Below are positions 1 to 7,524 of a stretch of DNA of 64,000 nt, one piece after another. Every line of letters starts with the position of its first letter. The first letter of the stretch is position 1. A program made the translations under genes and the position numbers. The DNA comes from Chryseotalea sp. WA131a (lineage in GTDB: Bacteria > Bacteroidota > Bacteroidia > Cytophagales > Cyclobacteriaceae): assembly GCA_025370075.1 (NCBI GenBank), contig CP073016.1:3100001-3164000 (forward strand). Direction: 5' to 3'. The notes under the pieces are model-generated. The model searched no databases and was not told the origin of the DNA. It saw only the letters and a program-made list of their open reading frames with translations.

Positions 1-1
1 G

Positions 2-139
2 CTAACAAGTAGAAATGAACAACTTATGCATGCGCTGAATGAGGCTAGGATAGCAAGAGACAGAGAGCAAGAAAATCTTAAAAAAGCAAATGAGCTTTAT
101 GAGAAGACTGTAAAGAAAGCCGAACAAAGTAGAAAGTGA
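2..139 (+). CDS. C-terminal end of an unidentified coiled-coil protein (partial)
   Basis: An open frame runs in from the window edge and ends at TGA 137-139, giving 45 residues. The peptide is rich in Glu, Lys, Arg, Asn and Ala with heptad-like spacing, as in a terminal coiled coil. Its stop overlaps a possible GTG start (136) of the next gene and lies 5 nt before that gene's ATG (145), so the two are probably co-transcribed. Too little is visible to name a family. Confidence 0.55.
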   Translation, partial: LTSRNEQLMHALNEARIARDREQENLKKANELYEKTVKKAEQSRK

Positions 140-144
140 GTTCG

Positions 145-951
145 ATGGACAGCTTCAGAATTATCAAGCCATCTACAGAGTCTGTCCCAATTATTGTAAG
201 TGTGCCCCATTGTGGCACTGCGTTTCCACCAGAATTAATTCATCAGTACAAACCTACTCTTTCCACAGCACCGGATGACACCGATTGGTTTGTCGATATG
301 CTGTATGACTTTGCGCCAGCCTTGGGCATTACGATGATTACCGCTCATTATAGTCGGTGGGTAATCGACTTAAATCGCGATCCTGAAAGCAAACCATTGT
401 ATTCGGATGGAAGAATTATTACTGCCCTTTGTCCGGTCACCAATTTTTTAGGTGAATCCATTTACGTTGATAATCGAGAGGATATAGAATCAGATGAAGT
501 TAGAAGAAGGGTAGAGCAATATTATTTGCCGTACCATCAAAAGCTTCAAGAACTTCTACAATCAACCAAAGAAAAATTTGGAAAGGTTTTATTGTGGGAT
601 TGTCACTCTATTCGGCAGTACGTTCCAACTATCCGAAAAGAAAAATTCCCTGATTTGATTTTAGGAGATGCAGATGAAACTTCGTGTGAATTAAAATTAA
701 TTGAATCAACAATTAATATCCTTTCATCTTCAGGCTACACCTTTCAGCACAACGACCCATTCAAAGGCGGATATATTACACGGCAGTACGGTAAGCCCAA
801 ACGTAATGAGCACGCTTTGCAATTGGAAATGAGCAAAGTCAATTACATGGACGATGCCGAGAAAAACTACCACCCCGAAAGGGCAGAGAAAATGAGGGGG
901 TTGTTGAAAAGGAATTTTGAACAATTGATAGATCGATTAACGAATAACTAA
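145..951 (+). CDS. hutG: N-formylglutamate amidohydrolase family protein (HutG type)
   Basis: A cytoplasmic hydrolase of 268 residues expected to release formate from N-formyl-L-glutamate, the last step of the five-step histidine breakdown route. Family signatures are visible: VSVPHCG near the N-terminus, DLNRDPES about 80 residues later, and WDCHS near residue 150, which supply metal and substrate ligands in this family. Length is normal. I prefer ATG 145; a GTG at 136 overlapping the upstream TGA would add three residues. The neighbour hutF, 70 nt downstream, makes the substrate of this enzyme, which supports the assignment. Some homologues act on other N-formyl amino acids, so exact substrate is inferred. 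Confidence 0.85.
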   Translation: MDSFRIIKPSTESVPIIVSVPHCGTAFPPELIHQYKPTLSTAPDDTDWFVDMLYDFAPALGITMITAHYSRWVIDLNRDPESKPLYSDGRIITALCPVTNFLGESIYVDNREDIESDEVRRRVEQYYLPYHQKLQELLQSTKEKFGKVLLWDCHSIRQYVPTIRKEKFPDLILGDADETSCELKLIESTINILSSSGYTFQHNDPFKGGYITRQYGKPKRNEHALQLEMSKVNYMDDAEKNYHPERAEKMRGLLKRNFEQLIDRLTNN

Positions 952-968
952 CCATATCTTAGCTACAC

Positions 969-1011
969 ATTCACAGTTTTTTTCAAATCTGTATCTGTGA
1001 ATCTGTGGCAA
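969..1011 (+). repeat. Dispersed intergenic palindromic repeat, copy 1
   Basis: The gap between hutG and hutF holds TATCTGTGAATCTGTGGCAA (992-1011). The same 20-mer occurs in diverged form at 9942-9961, 25451-25470 (minus strand) and 25514-25533. Here ATTCACAG (969-976) can pair with CTGTGAAT (995-1002), so the unit can fold. It encodes nothing obvious. Confidence 0.5.
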
Positions 1012-1021
1012 TAGTAAAACC

Positions 1022-2389
1022 ATGCACTACTACCGATTTGATTCATTGCTCCAAAAAGAAGGCTGGCTTACACCTGCTTATGTTGGTGTTGATGCGAAAG
1101 GACTTATTACCTATCTCTCTGCAAATCCTCCAACAGAAGCCTTCGCATGCGAAAGCGTAAAAGGTTTTGCCTTGCCAGGATTTCAAAATGGTCACTCGCA
1201 TGCCTTTCAATATGCCATGGCAGGGCTTGCAGAAAACCATCCTGCAGGCACAAGTGATGATTTTTGGACATGGCGAGAAGAAATGTACAAGTGCGCATTA
1301 TCTGTTAACCCTGACCAAGCAGAACACATTGCTTCTATTTTATACGCGGAGATGGTGAGGCTTGGGTATACGCATGTGGCCGAGTTTCATTACCTGCATC
1401 ATGATAAAGATGGAAAGCCGTATACTAATTTGGCAGAGATGGGGGAACGAATGCTGGCGGCTGCTAACCGGGCAGGAATAAAAATCACGCTGATTCCGGT
1501 CTTCTATCAAAAAGGAGGATTTGGACTTCCGCCCCAAGATCGGCAACGAAGGTTTATCTCTAAAACGGTTCAGGAGTATTTCAAACTCTTGGATGCTTCT
1601 GCGAATATTGTTAAAAAATATCCAGATGCTCGACTAGGCTTTAGTGTTCATTCATTGCGCGCGGTAGATTTGAATGACATCATTGCTACCTATCAACAAG
1701 GGCCTAAAGATATTCCGTTTCATTTGCATATAGCCGAACAGAAAAAAGAAGTGAGTGATTGCTTCAATTATTGCGGCAAACGCCCAATGCAATGGCTGTT
1801 AGAAAATTTGCCCGTTGACCGAAGATTTAATTTAGTTCACGCTACTCATTTGGATGACTCCGAATTAAATCAATTGGCAAAATCAGAAGCAACCGTTGTT
1901 TTGTGCCCATCAACGGAAGGCAACTTGGGCGATGGTATTTTTAGGATGAAGGAATTTGTAAAACAGGAAGGGCGATGGTGCATGGGCACCGATAGTCACA
2001 TTGGCATTAATCCATTAGAAGAATTTCGAATGATTGACTACCGACAACGATTGGTTACCCATCAACGCAACACATTTGAAGGAGATGCAGCCCACTACAT
2101 GGTGAATGAAGAAATTGAAAGTGGGCGCTTGGCAACAGGGGTAAAAGCATTTAACCATTTTGCCATTGGCCAACCACTCGATGCTGTGATCTACAATTCG
2201 CAATCACATTTGTTGGATAATTCTTCAGAAAAAAATCGATTGGCGACTATCGTTTTTACGGGCGATTCAAATAGAAATATCGGCACTTTGATAAATGGTA
2301 AATGGGTAGTGAAGAATGGCCATCACGTCAATGGAAGAATTATCAAGTATAATTTTGGGAAGGCTATGAACGAGTTGGCGAACCGTTAA
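1022..2389 (+). CDS. hutF: Formimidoylglutamate deiminase
   Basis: An amidohydrolase-superfamily TIM barrel of 455 residues, the usual length for HutF. It deaminates N-formimidoyl-L-glutamate to N-formyl-L-glutamate and ammonia. The first metal motif is GHSHAFQ (His58 and His60), followed by HLHIAEQ near residue 235, VHATHLDD near 275 and GTDSHIGINP near 323, which match the zinc and active-site positions of HutF and guanine deaminase relatives. It follows the hutG-like gene by 70 nt, so deimination and deformylation are encoded together. hutH, hutU and hutI are not in the window. The ATG at 1022 opens directly into the beta-strand domain and there is no signal peptide. Confidence 0.92.
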   Translation: MHYYRFDSLLQKEGWLTPAYVGVDAKGLITYLSANPPTEAFACESVKGFALPGFQNGHSHAFQYAMAGLAENHPAGTSDDFWTWREEMYKCALSVNPDQAEHIASILYAEMVRLGYTHVAEFHYLHHDKDGKPYTNLAEMGERMLAAANRAGIKITLIPVFYQKGGFGLPPQDRQRRFISKTVQEYFKLLDASANIVKKYPDARLGFSVHSLRAVDLNDIIATYQQGPKDIPFHLHIAEQKKEVSDCFNYCGKRPMQWLLENLPVDRRFNLVHATHLDDSELNQLAKSEATVVLCPSTEGNLGDGIFRMKEFVKQEGRWCMGTDSHIGINPLEEFRMIDYRQRLVTHQRNTFEGDAAHYMVNEEIESGRLATGVKAFNHFAIGQPLDAVIYNSQSHLLDNSSEKNRLATIVFTGDSNRNIGTLINGKWVVKNGHHVNGRIIKYNFGKAMNELANR

Positions 2390-2401
2390 GCCTTGATTCT
2401 T

Positions 2402-2409
2402 TATATTTG
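2402..2409 (+). promoter_or_regulatory. Bacteroidota -7 promoter element (TATATTTG)
   Basis: An exact TAnnTTTG match lies 5 nt before ATG 2415. A TTG at 2375-2377 could serve as the -33 element, with a slightly long 24-nt spacer. Transcription from here would give an almost leaderless mRNA for the 89-residue gene. Confidence 0.45.
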
Positions 2410-2414
2410 TACCA

Positions 2415-2684
2415 ATGGAAACGCGAGAAGAGGTACTACGAAAAATAAATTGGGATTATACCTATACAGTAGAAGATCAAGAAAAACTGTTGGCTAGCCC
2501 AAGTCTATCTGACAAAAAGCATATTTATGTAAAGATCCTGCAAAGCGTTAGGTGGTACACCATAAAAAGTATTCTTAACGAGGATGAATTAAGAGAAGCA
2601 TTGTCCCCAGAAGTTATTGGGGCTTTATTTCCTCCGGCCCTCCGTGAAAAATACCATTATGCACGAAAGGTTCTATTTGGATAA
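2415..2684 (+). CDS. Small hypothetical protein upstream of an AbiEii-like toxin remnant
   Basis: An 89-residue charged, apparently alpha-helical soluble protein with no signal peptide or membrane segment. I do not recognise a named domain. It overlaps the following nucleotidyltransferase frame by 26 nt (2659-2684). That tight coupling is typical of a toxin gene and its small partner, so an antitoxin or chaperone-like role is possible. This is inferred from position only. The toxin frame behind it is truncated, so this may be a surviving orphan partner. Confidence 0.6.
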   Translation: METREEVLRKINWDYTYTVEDQEKLLASPSLSDKKHIYVKILQSVRWYTIKSILNEDELREALSPEVIGALFPPALREKYHYARKVLFG

Positions 2685-3015
2685 ACTTTATCCGCTTCAA
2701 GACCAAATACTAAACCTTCTCTCACGAGTAGAAAGTGATTTCTATTTGACAGGTGGTACAGCTCTTAGTCGACATTACTTAAATCACCGCTTTTCAGATG
2801 ACCTTGATTTCTTTTTTAATCGTTCTGTAAATTTTAAAAGGGATACCCAACAAGTGTATAGGCACAAAACCCTTTGGAGAAATATCTACATCTCCCCCAC
2901 CTGCTTTTTCACCATCACCATATCAATGCCTTTGTCTTTAATCATCTTGTTAAGGTTATCGACATTGGTGTTGATTAATGACTTGAGCTTTTGCAATTCG
3001 GCATCGATTTTTTGA
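2659..3015 (+). pseudogene. Truncated nucleotidyltransferase AbiEii/AbiGii-type toxin
   Basis: From ATG 2659 the frame encodes TGGTALSRHYLNHR followed by FSDDLDFFF (residues 31-53). This is the GG-TAL and DLDF catalytic signature of AbiEii-type nucleotidyltransferases (DUF1814 family), which normally exceed 200 residues. Homology seems to stop near residue 70 (about position 2870). The remaining codons to the stop at 3013-3015 are the antisense of the neighbouring BNR-protein gene (which ends at 2886) and look random. The C-terminal two thirds of the toxin are therefore missing, and the junction looks like a deletion or rearrangement breakpoint. A working enzyme is unlikely. Confidence 0.75.
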
Positions 3016-6000
3016 GTTAGCTCTTCGCGTACCTTTTCACCTTGCTCCGTTGGCCTAAAATCTCCACCACCTTGCTCGGTTAGTAGATGGGCCAAACGAT
3101 TGTTGAGCTTAATGCCATAGTTGAGCGGATCTTGCACTCTTTTGTTTTTGGTTTGGTGAATGTTGTTTTCAGAAATGGTCAACTCGTCTTCAAATTTTTT
3201 AAGTGTCTGATTCAATTCCTGAAACGAAGGGTCTTGCCCAATTTTGTTTTTCACATACCCCAAATCCTCTTTTATCTTTCGGATGTCGATCACGCCTTGA
3301 TTGGCTTCGCTTACTTTGTCGCGCACTTTTATCAAGAAATTGAATTGAGCTGCAAAATCTTCTGCAGTGGTTGCAATACGCGGGTCTTTCAAAATTTCAA
3401 AGTCTTGTTCTTGCGATTGACCCCCAACCGTTAAACGAACTTTGTATTTGCCGGGCACGGCTTTAGGCCCCAAATTTGGTGAACCGTAAAACACCATTCC
3501 CGGAAAGGTTTTAAAACCTGCATAACGCAAGTCCCACACAAAACGATTGCCTCCTGTTTTTACTGCAAGCTGCTCGGATTTTTCTTTTGCTTTGCTGCTG
3601 AATGTTTTGATAACATCACCATCTGCCTCCAAAAATTCCAATTTCACTTCTTGTTTGTCATCTACGGCTTTCAAATAATAATGTACCAACACTCCGCCAG
3701 GTCTATTTTCACCCTCGCCTTTGCGTTGCTCGCGATAACCACCCTGACTGGGCGAGCGATACGTGTTCATCGGTTTGAACAATATACTTTCTCGACTGGA
3801 TATGCTGGCCACCACTTGATGCAGCGGGGTGAGGTCATCAATCATCCAAAAGCTTCTGCCGTGCGTAGCCGCAATTAAATTATCGTCTTTCACCGCTAAG
3901 TCAGCAACGGGAACGGGCGGAAGATTCAGTTGAAACTTATTCCAGTTCGAGCCATCATCAAATGAAATCCACATTCCTTTTTCAGTCCCTGCATACAAAA
4001 GACCTTGTCGCTTGGGGTCCGCTCGAACCACCCGCAGAAATTCTTCTTTGGGGATGCCGGCAGTAATGACTGTCCAAGTTTTTCCGTAGTCAGTAGTTTT
4101 GTAGGCGTACGGTGTGTAGTCGCCAAACTTGTAAGAAGTAGCTACAGCATACGCTCCGCCTTTTATAAATGGATTCACATCGATGCTGTTCCACATATTG
4201 TACTTGGGCGATTGTGGAGGTGTTACATTTTTCCAATTCTTTCCGCCATCGGTGGTTACGTGCACTAGCCCATCATCGGAGCCTGTCCAAATTTCGTCTT
4301 TGGTGTAAGGTGATTCGGCAATCACAAAAATATTCGCGTAGTACTCAGCACCCGTATTGTCTTGCGTGATGGGGCCACCAGAAGATTTGATCGTTTCAGG
4401 TTCTCCGCGCGTCAAGTCAGGGCTAATGACTTCCCAACTTTGTCCGCCATTAGTGGTTGAATGCAAATGATTGGAACCCGCAAATAACTTTTTAGAGTCG
4501 TGCTTGCTGAATACCAACGGATAGTTCCAATTGAAACGATACTTCATTACCTCCACACCGGACCCCGCTGGCAAATCGGGCCACACATTGGTGCTGCGCT
4601 CTTGGCCATTGTCCAAATTTTGCATGCTCATGTAGCCCTTGTAATCACTTCCGTAAATGATGTTATGATTCAACGGGTCGGGTGCTAAGTGCGCACTTTC
4701 CCCAATGGAAAGGGCCGTCCAATCTTTGCTGCCAATCGAAGCACCATCGGTGCGATGTGGAATGCGTACACTGGTGTTGTCTTGCTGGGCGCCTAAAATG
4801 TTGTAAGGAAAAGCATTGTCGGTAGTAACGCGGTAAAACTGTGCCGTTGGCTGGTTGTGATAGCTAGTCCAATTCTGTCCACCATCATTCGAAATCTGTG
4901 CGCCCCCATCATCGGCAATGGCCATGCGGCTATTGTTGTTCGGGTCTATCCACAGATCGTGATGATCGCCATGCGGTGCATCTTTTAACTCAAAAGTTTT
5001 GCCCCCATCTTTTGAAACACCGTAGCTTACGTTCATCACCCACACCTTGTCTTCGTTTTGTGTATCGGCATAAATACGGCAATAGTACCACGCCCGCTGC
5101 AACAAGGCCCGATCTTGATTGATGCGCCCCCATGTTTTTCCGGCATCATCCGAGCGATACACTCCGGGTGCTTCCGTGTTTTCAATAATGGCCCAAACGC
5201 GGTTCGAATTTTTTGGAGAAACGGTTACACCAATGATTCCGTTCATGCCCTTTGGCATGCCAGGTTTATCAGAAAGATTTTCCCACGTATCGCCACCATC
5301 GCTGCTTTTCCATAGTTTAGAATCGGGGCCACCACTATCCATGCGATAGCCATTGCGCTTCATATTCCAAGTAGCGGCATACAAAATTCTTGGATTGTTT
5401 GGATCCATCACCAAGTCGCCCGCCATTGCTGTTTCGTTAATGTATAAAACTTTTTTCCATGTGGAGCCGCCATCCACACTTTTGAACACACCACGCATTT
5501 CATTGGGTTTCCACAAATTTCCCATCGCGGCTACGTAGACTACATCAGAATTTTTAGGATGGATGCGAATGCGTGAAATATGACGAGAGTCGGCAAGACC
5601 TATGTGTTTCCACGATGCACCCGCATCGGTTGATTTCCAAACACCCCAGCCAGACGATACATTATTGCGCAAGGTTTGCTCACCTTCGCCCACATAAATT
5701 ACATTAGGGTCTGATTCTGCAACCGCCACCGCACCAATGGTTCCACCAAAATAATTGTCGGTAATGTTCTCCCATGTTTGCCCCGCATCGTTGGTACGCC
5801 ACACGCCACCGCCCACTGTGCCGAAATAATATAAATTGGGGTTGTCCGGCACACCGGTAACGGTGCACGACCGCCCTCCACGATAGGGCCCCACTTCGCG
5901 CCAGCGAATGCCCGAGTAGAGTGAAGGATCAATGGAGCCAGCGGTAGTTGGAGTCGGTTGTTTCTTCTGTGCGAAAAGTGAAAAAGAAAGAACAGAAAGC

Positions 6001-6023
6001 AGAAGGATGAAAAGTTTTCTCAT
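2886..6023 (-). CDS. Secreted BNR/sortilin (VPS10)-like beta-propeller protein, paralogue 1
   Basis: A 1045-residue exported protein with a signal peptide ending near residue 19 (SFSLFAQ). The body is a run of Asp-box (BNR) repeats of the form S/T-x-D-x-G-x-T-W, for example TNDAGQTW, STDAGASW, SVDGGSTW, SSDGGDTW, SDDAGKTW and TTDGGKNW. These are typical of sialidase-like and sortilin-type propellers. The last 250 residues add a beta domain and then a charged helical, coiled-coil-like tail. The same architecture recurs in the gene at 10247. Such proteins are common in Cytophagales and often labelled glycosyl hydrolase, but I see no sialidase catalytic set, so enzymatic function is not assigned. 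Its 3' end abuts the broken AbiEii frame. Confidence 0.88.
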   Translation of the reverse strand: MRKLFILLLSVLSFSLFAQKKQPTPTTAGSIDPSLYSGIRWREVGPYRGGRSCTVTGVPDNPNLYYFGTVGGGVWRTNDAGQTWENITDNYFGGTIGAVAVAESDPNVIYVGEGEQTLRNNVSSGWGVWKSTDAGASWKHIGLADSRHISRIRIHPKNSDVVYVAAMGNLWKPNEMRGVFKSVDGGSTWKKVLYINETAMAGDLVMDPNNPRILYAATWNMKRNGYRMDSGGPDSKLWKSSDGGDTWENLSDKPGMPKGMNGIIGVTVSPKNSNRVWAIIENTEAPGVYRSDDAGKTWGRINQDRALLQRAWYYCRIYADTQNEDKVWVMNVSYGVSKDGGKTFELKDAPHGDHHDLWIDPNNNSRMAIADDGGAQISNDGGQNWTSYHNQPTAQFYRVTTDNAFPYNILGAQQDNTSVRIPHRTDGASIGSKDWTALSIGESAHLAPDPLNHNIIYGSDYKGYMSMQNLDNGQERSTNVWPDLPAGSGVEVMKYRFNWNYPLVFSKHDSKKLFAGSNHLHSTTNGGQSWEVISPDLTRGEPETIKSSGGPITQDNTGAEYYANIFVIAESPYTKDEIWTGSDDGLVHVTTDGGKNWKNVTPPQSPKYNMWNSIDVNPFIKGGAYAVATSYKFGDYTPYAYKTTDYGKTWTVITAGIPKEEFLRVVRADPKRQGLLYAGTEKGMWISFDDGSNWNKFQLNLPPVPVADLAVKDDNLIAATHGRSFWMIDDLTPLHQVVASISSRESILFKPMNTYRSPSQGGYREQRKGEGENRPGGVLVHYYLKAVDDKQEVKLEFLEADGDVIKTFSSKAKEKSEQLAVKTGGNRFVWDLRYAGFKTFPGMVFYGSPNLGPKAVPGKYKVRLTVGGQSQEQDFEILKDPRIATTAEDFAAQFNFLIKVRDKVSEANQGVIDIRKIKEDLGYVKNKIGQDPSFQELNQTLKKFEDELTISENNIHQTKNKRVQDPLNYGIKLNNRLAHLLTEQGGGDFRPTEQGEKVREELTQKIDAELQKLKSLINTNVDNLNKMIKDKGIDMVMVKKQVGEM

Positions 6024-6100
6024 GGCATAGTTAATAACAAACGAGTTACTAAATTTTTGCCAGAGAATAAAAGCGACTTATGTAATCGGTAGAATAAATC

Positions 6101-7324
6101 TTAATGACTTATCTTTTCTATGATTGAACGGAAAAGACCAATCTCCAAATCGTGGAACAAACCGTTTTTGTCATTTTTGAAATGATAGTTGGATGATAAT
6201 TTTACGATGACCACATCTTTGTCGGGATCTATATAAATGAACTGGTCGTAGATACCCTGTGCATCAAACTCATCTTCTCCACCGAATGGGATCCACCATT
6301 GAAAGCCATACCCATCTTTGCGGTCGGCCGAATTTCGTTTGCCCGGCATCACGTGGGGGGCATCGGGTGTAACGGATGCGCGCACCCACGCTTCGGGTAC
6401 AATTTGTTTGCCCTGCCACCTTCCCGAATCTAAAAACAACTGACCTACTTTTGCATAATCTTTTGCCGTGCAGTTTAGTCCGCCCAGTGCAAACTCCATT
6501 CCTGTTTTGTCAACTATCCAAAACGCTTCATCTTCGGCACCTATTTTTGACCACAGCTTTTCCTTCATGTAGTCGGTGATCGATTGGCCAGTCGCCTTTA
6601 CCAAAATCATTCCCAGCACCTGCGTGTCGATGCTCACATAATGATTGTAGGTGCCGGGTTGGCGCGCGCGCTTTAACCGTTTTGCAAAATCACTCATTGG
6701 CATGCCCAATGCAAAATACCTTCCCATCACGTTGATGTCAGAATTAAAATCGCCATAGTCTTCGTTAAACCCAACACCCGATGACATTTGCAGTACATCT
6801 TTAATGCGCACACCATCATAACCTGTTCCTTTAAACTCTGGCAAGTAATCCGTTACGGTTTGTTCAATGCTTTTGATTTTTCCTTCTTCAAGGGCAATAC
6901 CGAAGAGGGCGGATACCACAGATTTGGCCATCGACCAAGATATGTGATGATCGCCAGCTGTAAACCCATTGCCATAGTATTCGTACAAAATAGAATCGTG
7001 ACGAATGATTAGCAATGCATCGGTCAATGTGAAATCCAAAAAGGCTTGAGTTGTGATTGATGAATCTCGGGCGTTGAATTTTTCGGGCAACGAGATTTGA
7101 TTTTTCGCTGACAGAAAATTGAAAGAAGTGGCTGGTTTAGGAACTACATTCACGTTAAAAATTTTATGGATGGATTTGAAATTGTATGAAATCTCATCTT
7201 TCTCAAAAAAGGTAAGCACTTTATAAAGTTGGTAGGCTTCTTGGCGGTAGAACAACAAGACCACAATCGCCAACAGGGATATTAGTCCAACAAATGCAAT
7301 TAAAGTTCTTTTCAAAAGCTTCAT
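6101..7324 (-). CDS. Serine hydrolase, beta-lactamase/class C penicillin-binding family
   Basis: A 407-residue protein with an N-terminal membrane segment (about residues 9-26) that anchors it in the inner membrane or acts as an uncleaved signal. The nucleophile motif SMAK is at 131-134, in the sequence SWSMAKSVVSALFG. A Tyr-containing second motif follows (YNHYVSIDTQVLG), and a GYGFQWW segment lies near the C-terminus. These fit the EstB/class C fold group, which includes esterases, D-aminopeptidases and peptidoglycan hydrolases; the substrate cannot be told from sequence. It lies 77 nt from the start of paralogue 1 on the same strand, with room for its own promoter. Confidence 0.85.
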   Translation of the reverse strand: MKLLKRTLIAFVGLISLLAIVVLLFYRQEAYQLYKVLTFFEKDEISYNFKSIHKIFNVNVVPKPATSFNFLSAKNQISLPEKFNARDSSITTQAFLDFTLTDALLIIRHDSILYEYYGNGFTAGDHHISWSMAKSVVSALFGIALEEGKIKSIEQTVTDYLPEFKGTGYDGVRIKDVLQMSSGVGFNEDYGDFNSDINVMGRYFALGMPMSDFAKRLKRARQPGTYNHYVSIDTQVLGMILVKATGQSITDYMKEKLWSKIGAEDEAFWIVDKTGMEFALGGLNCTAKDYAKVGQLFLDSGRWQGKQIVPEAWVRASVTPDAPHVMPGKRNSADRKDGYGFQWWIPFGGEDEFDAQGIYDQFIYIDPDKDVVIVKLSSNYHFKNDKNGLFHDLEIGLFRSIIEKISH

Positions 7325-7524
7325 AAAATTGGGTTAAGAACCCGAAGGTAATGAGTTTGGGGTTTTATCAAAAACATTGGCCGTCCGCAGGCGGTCAGTT
7401 TTATCCGCTAATGCACAGTCTTCACTAGAGAAGATCATGTTTCAGACTTCCTACAAGTGATTTTTTAAATGGTATTGAAATTGTAAAACCTTTAAGTTGG
7501 CCGATCCATCCTCACTAAAAACCT

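Noticed and set aside
2015..2203. Open frames of 60-150 codons antisense to or shifted within large genes (for example 15036-15413, 4005-4268, 57927-58520)
   Set aside because: They lie wholly inside clearly coding genes, lack family signals and have skewed composition expected of shadow frames.
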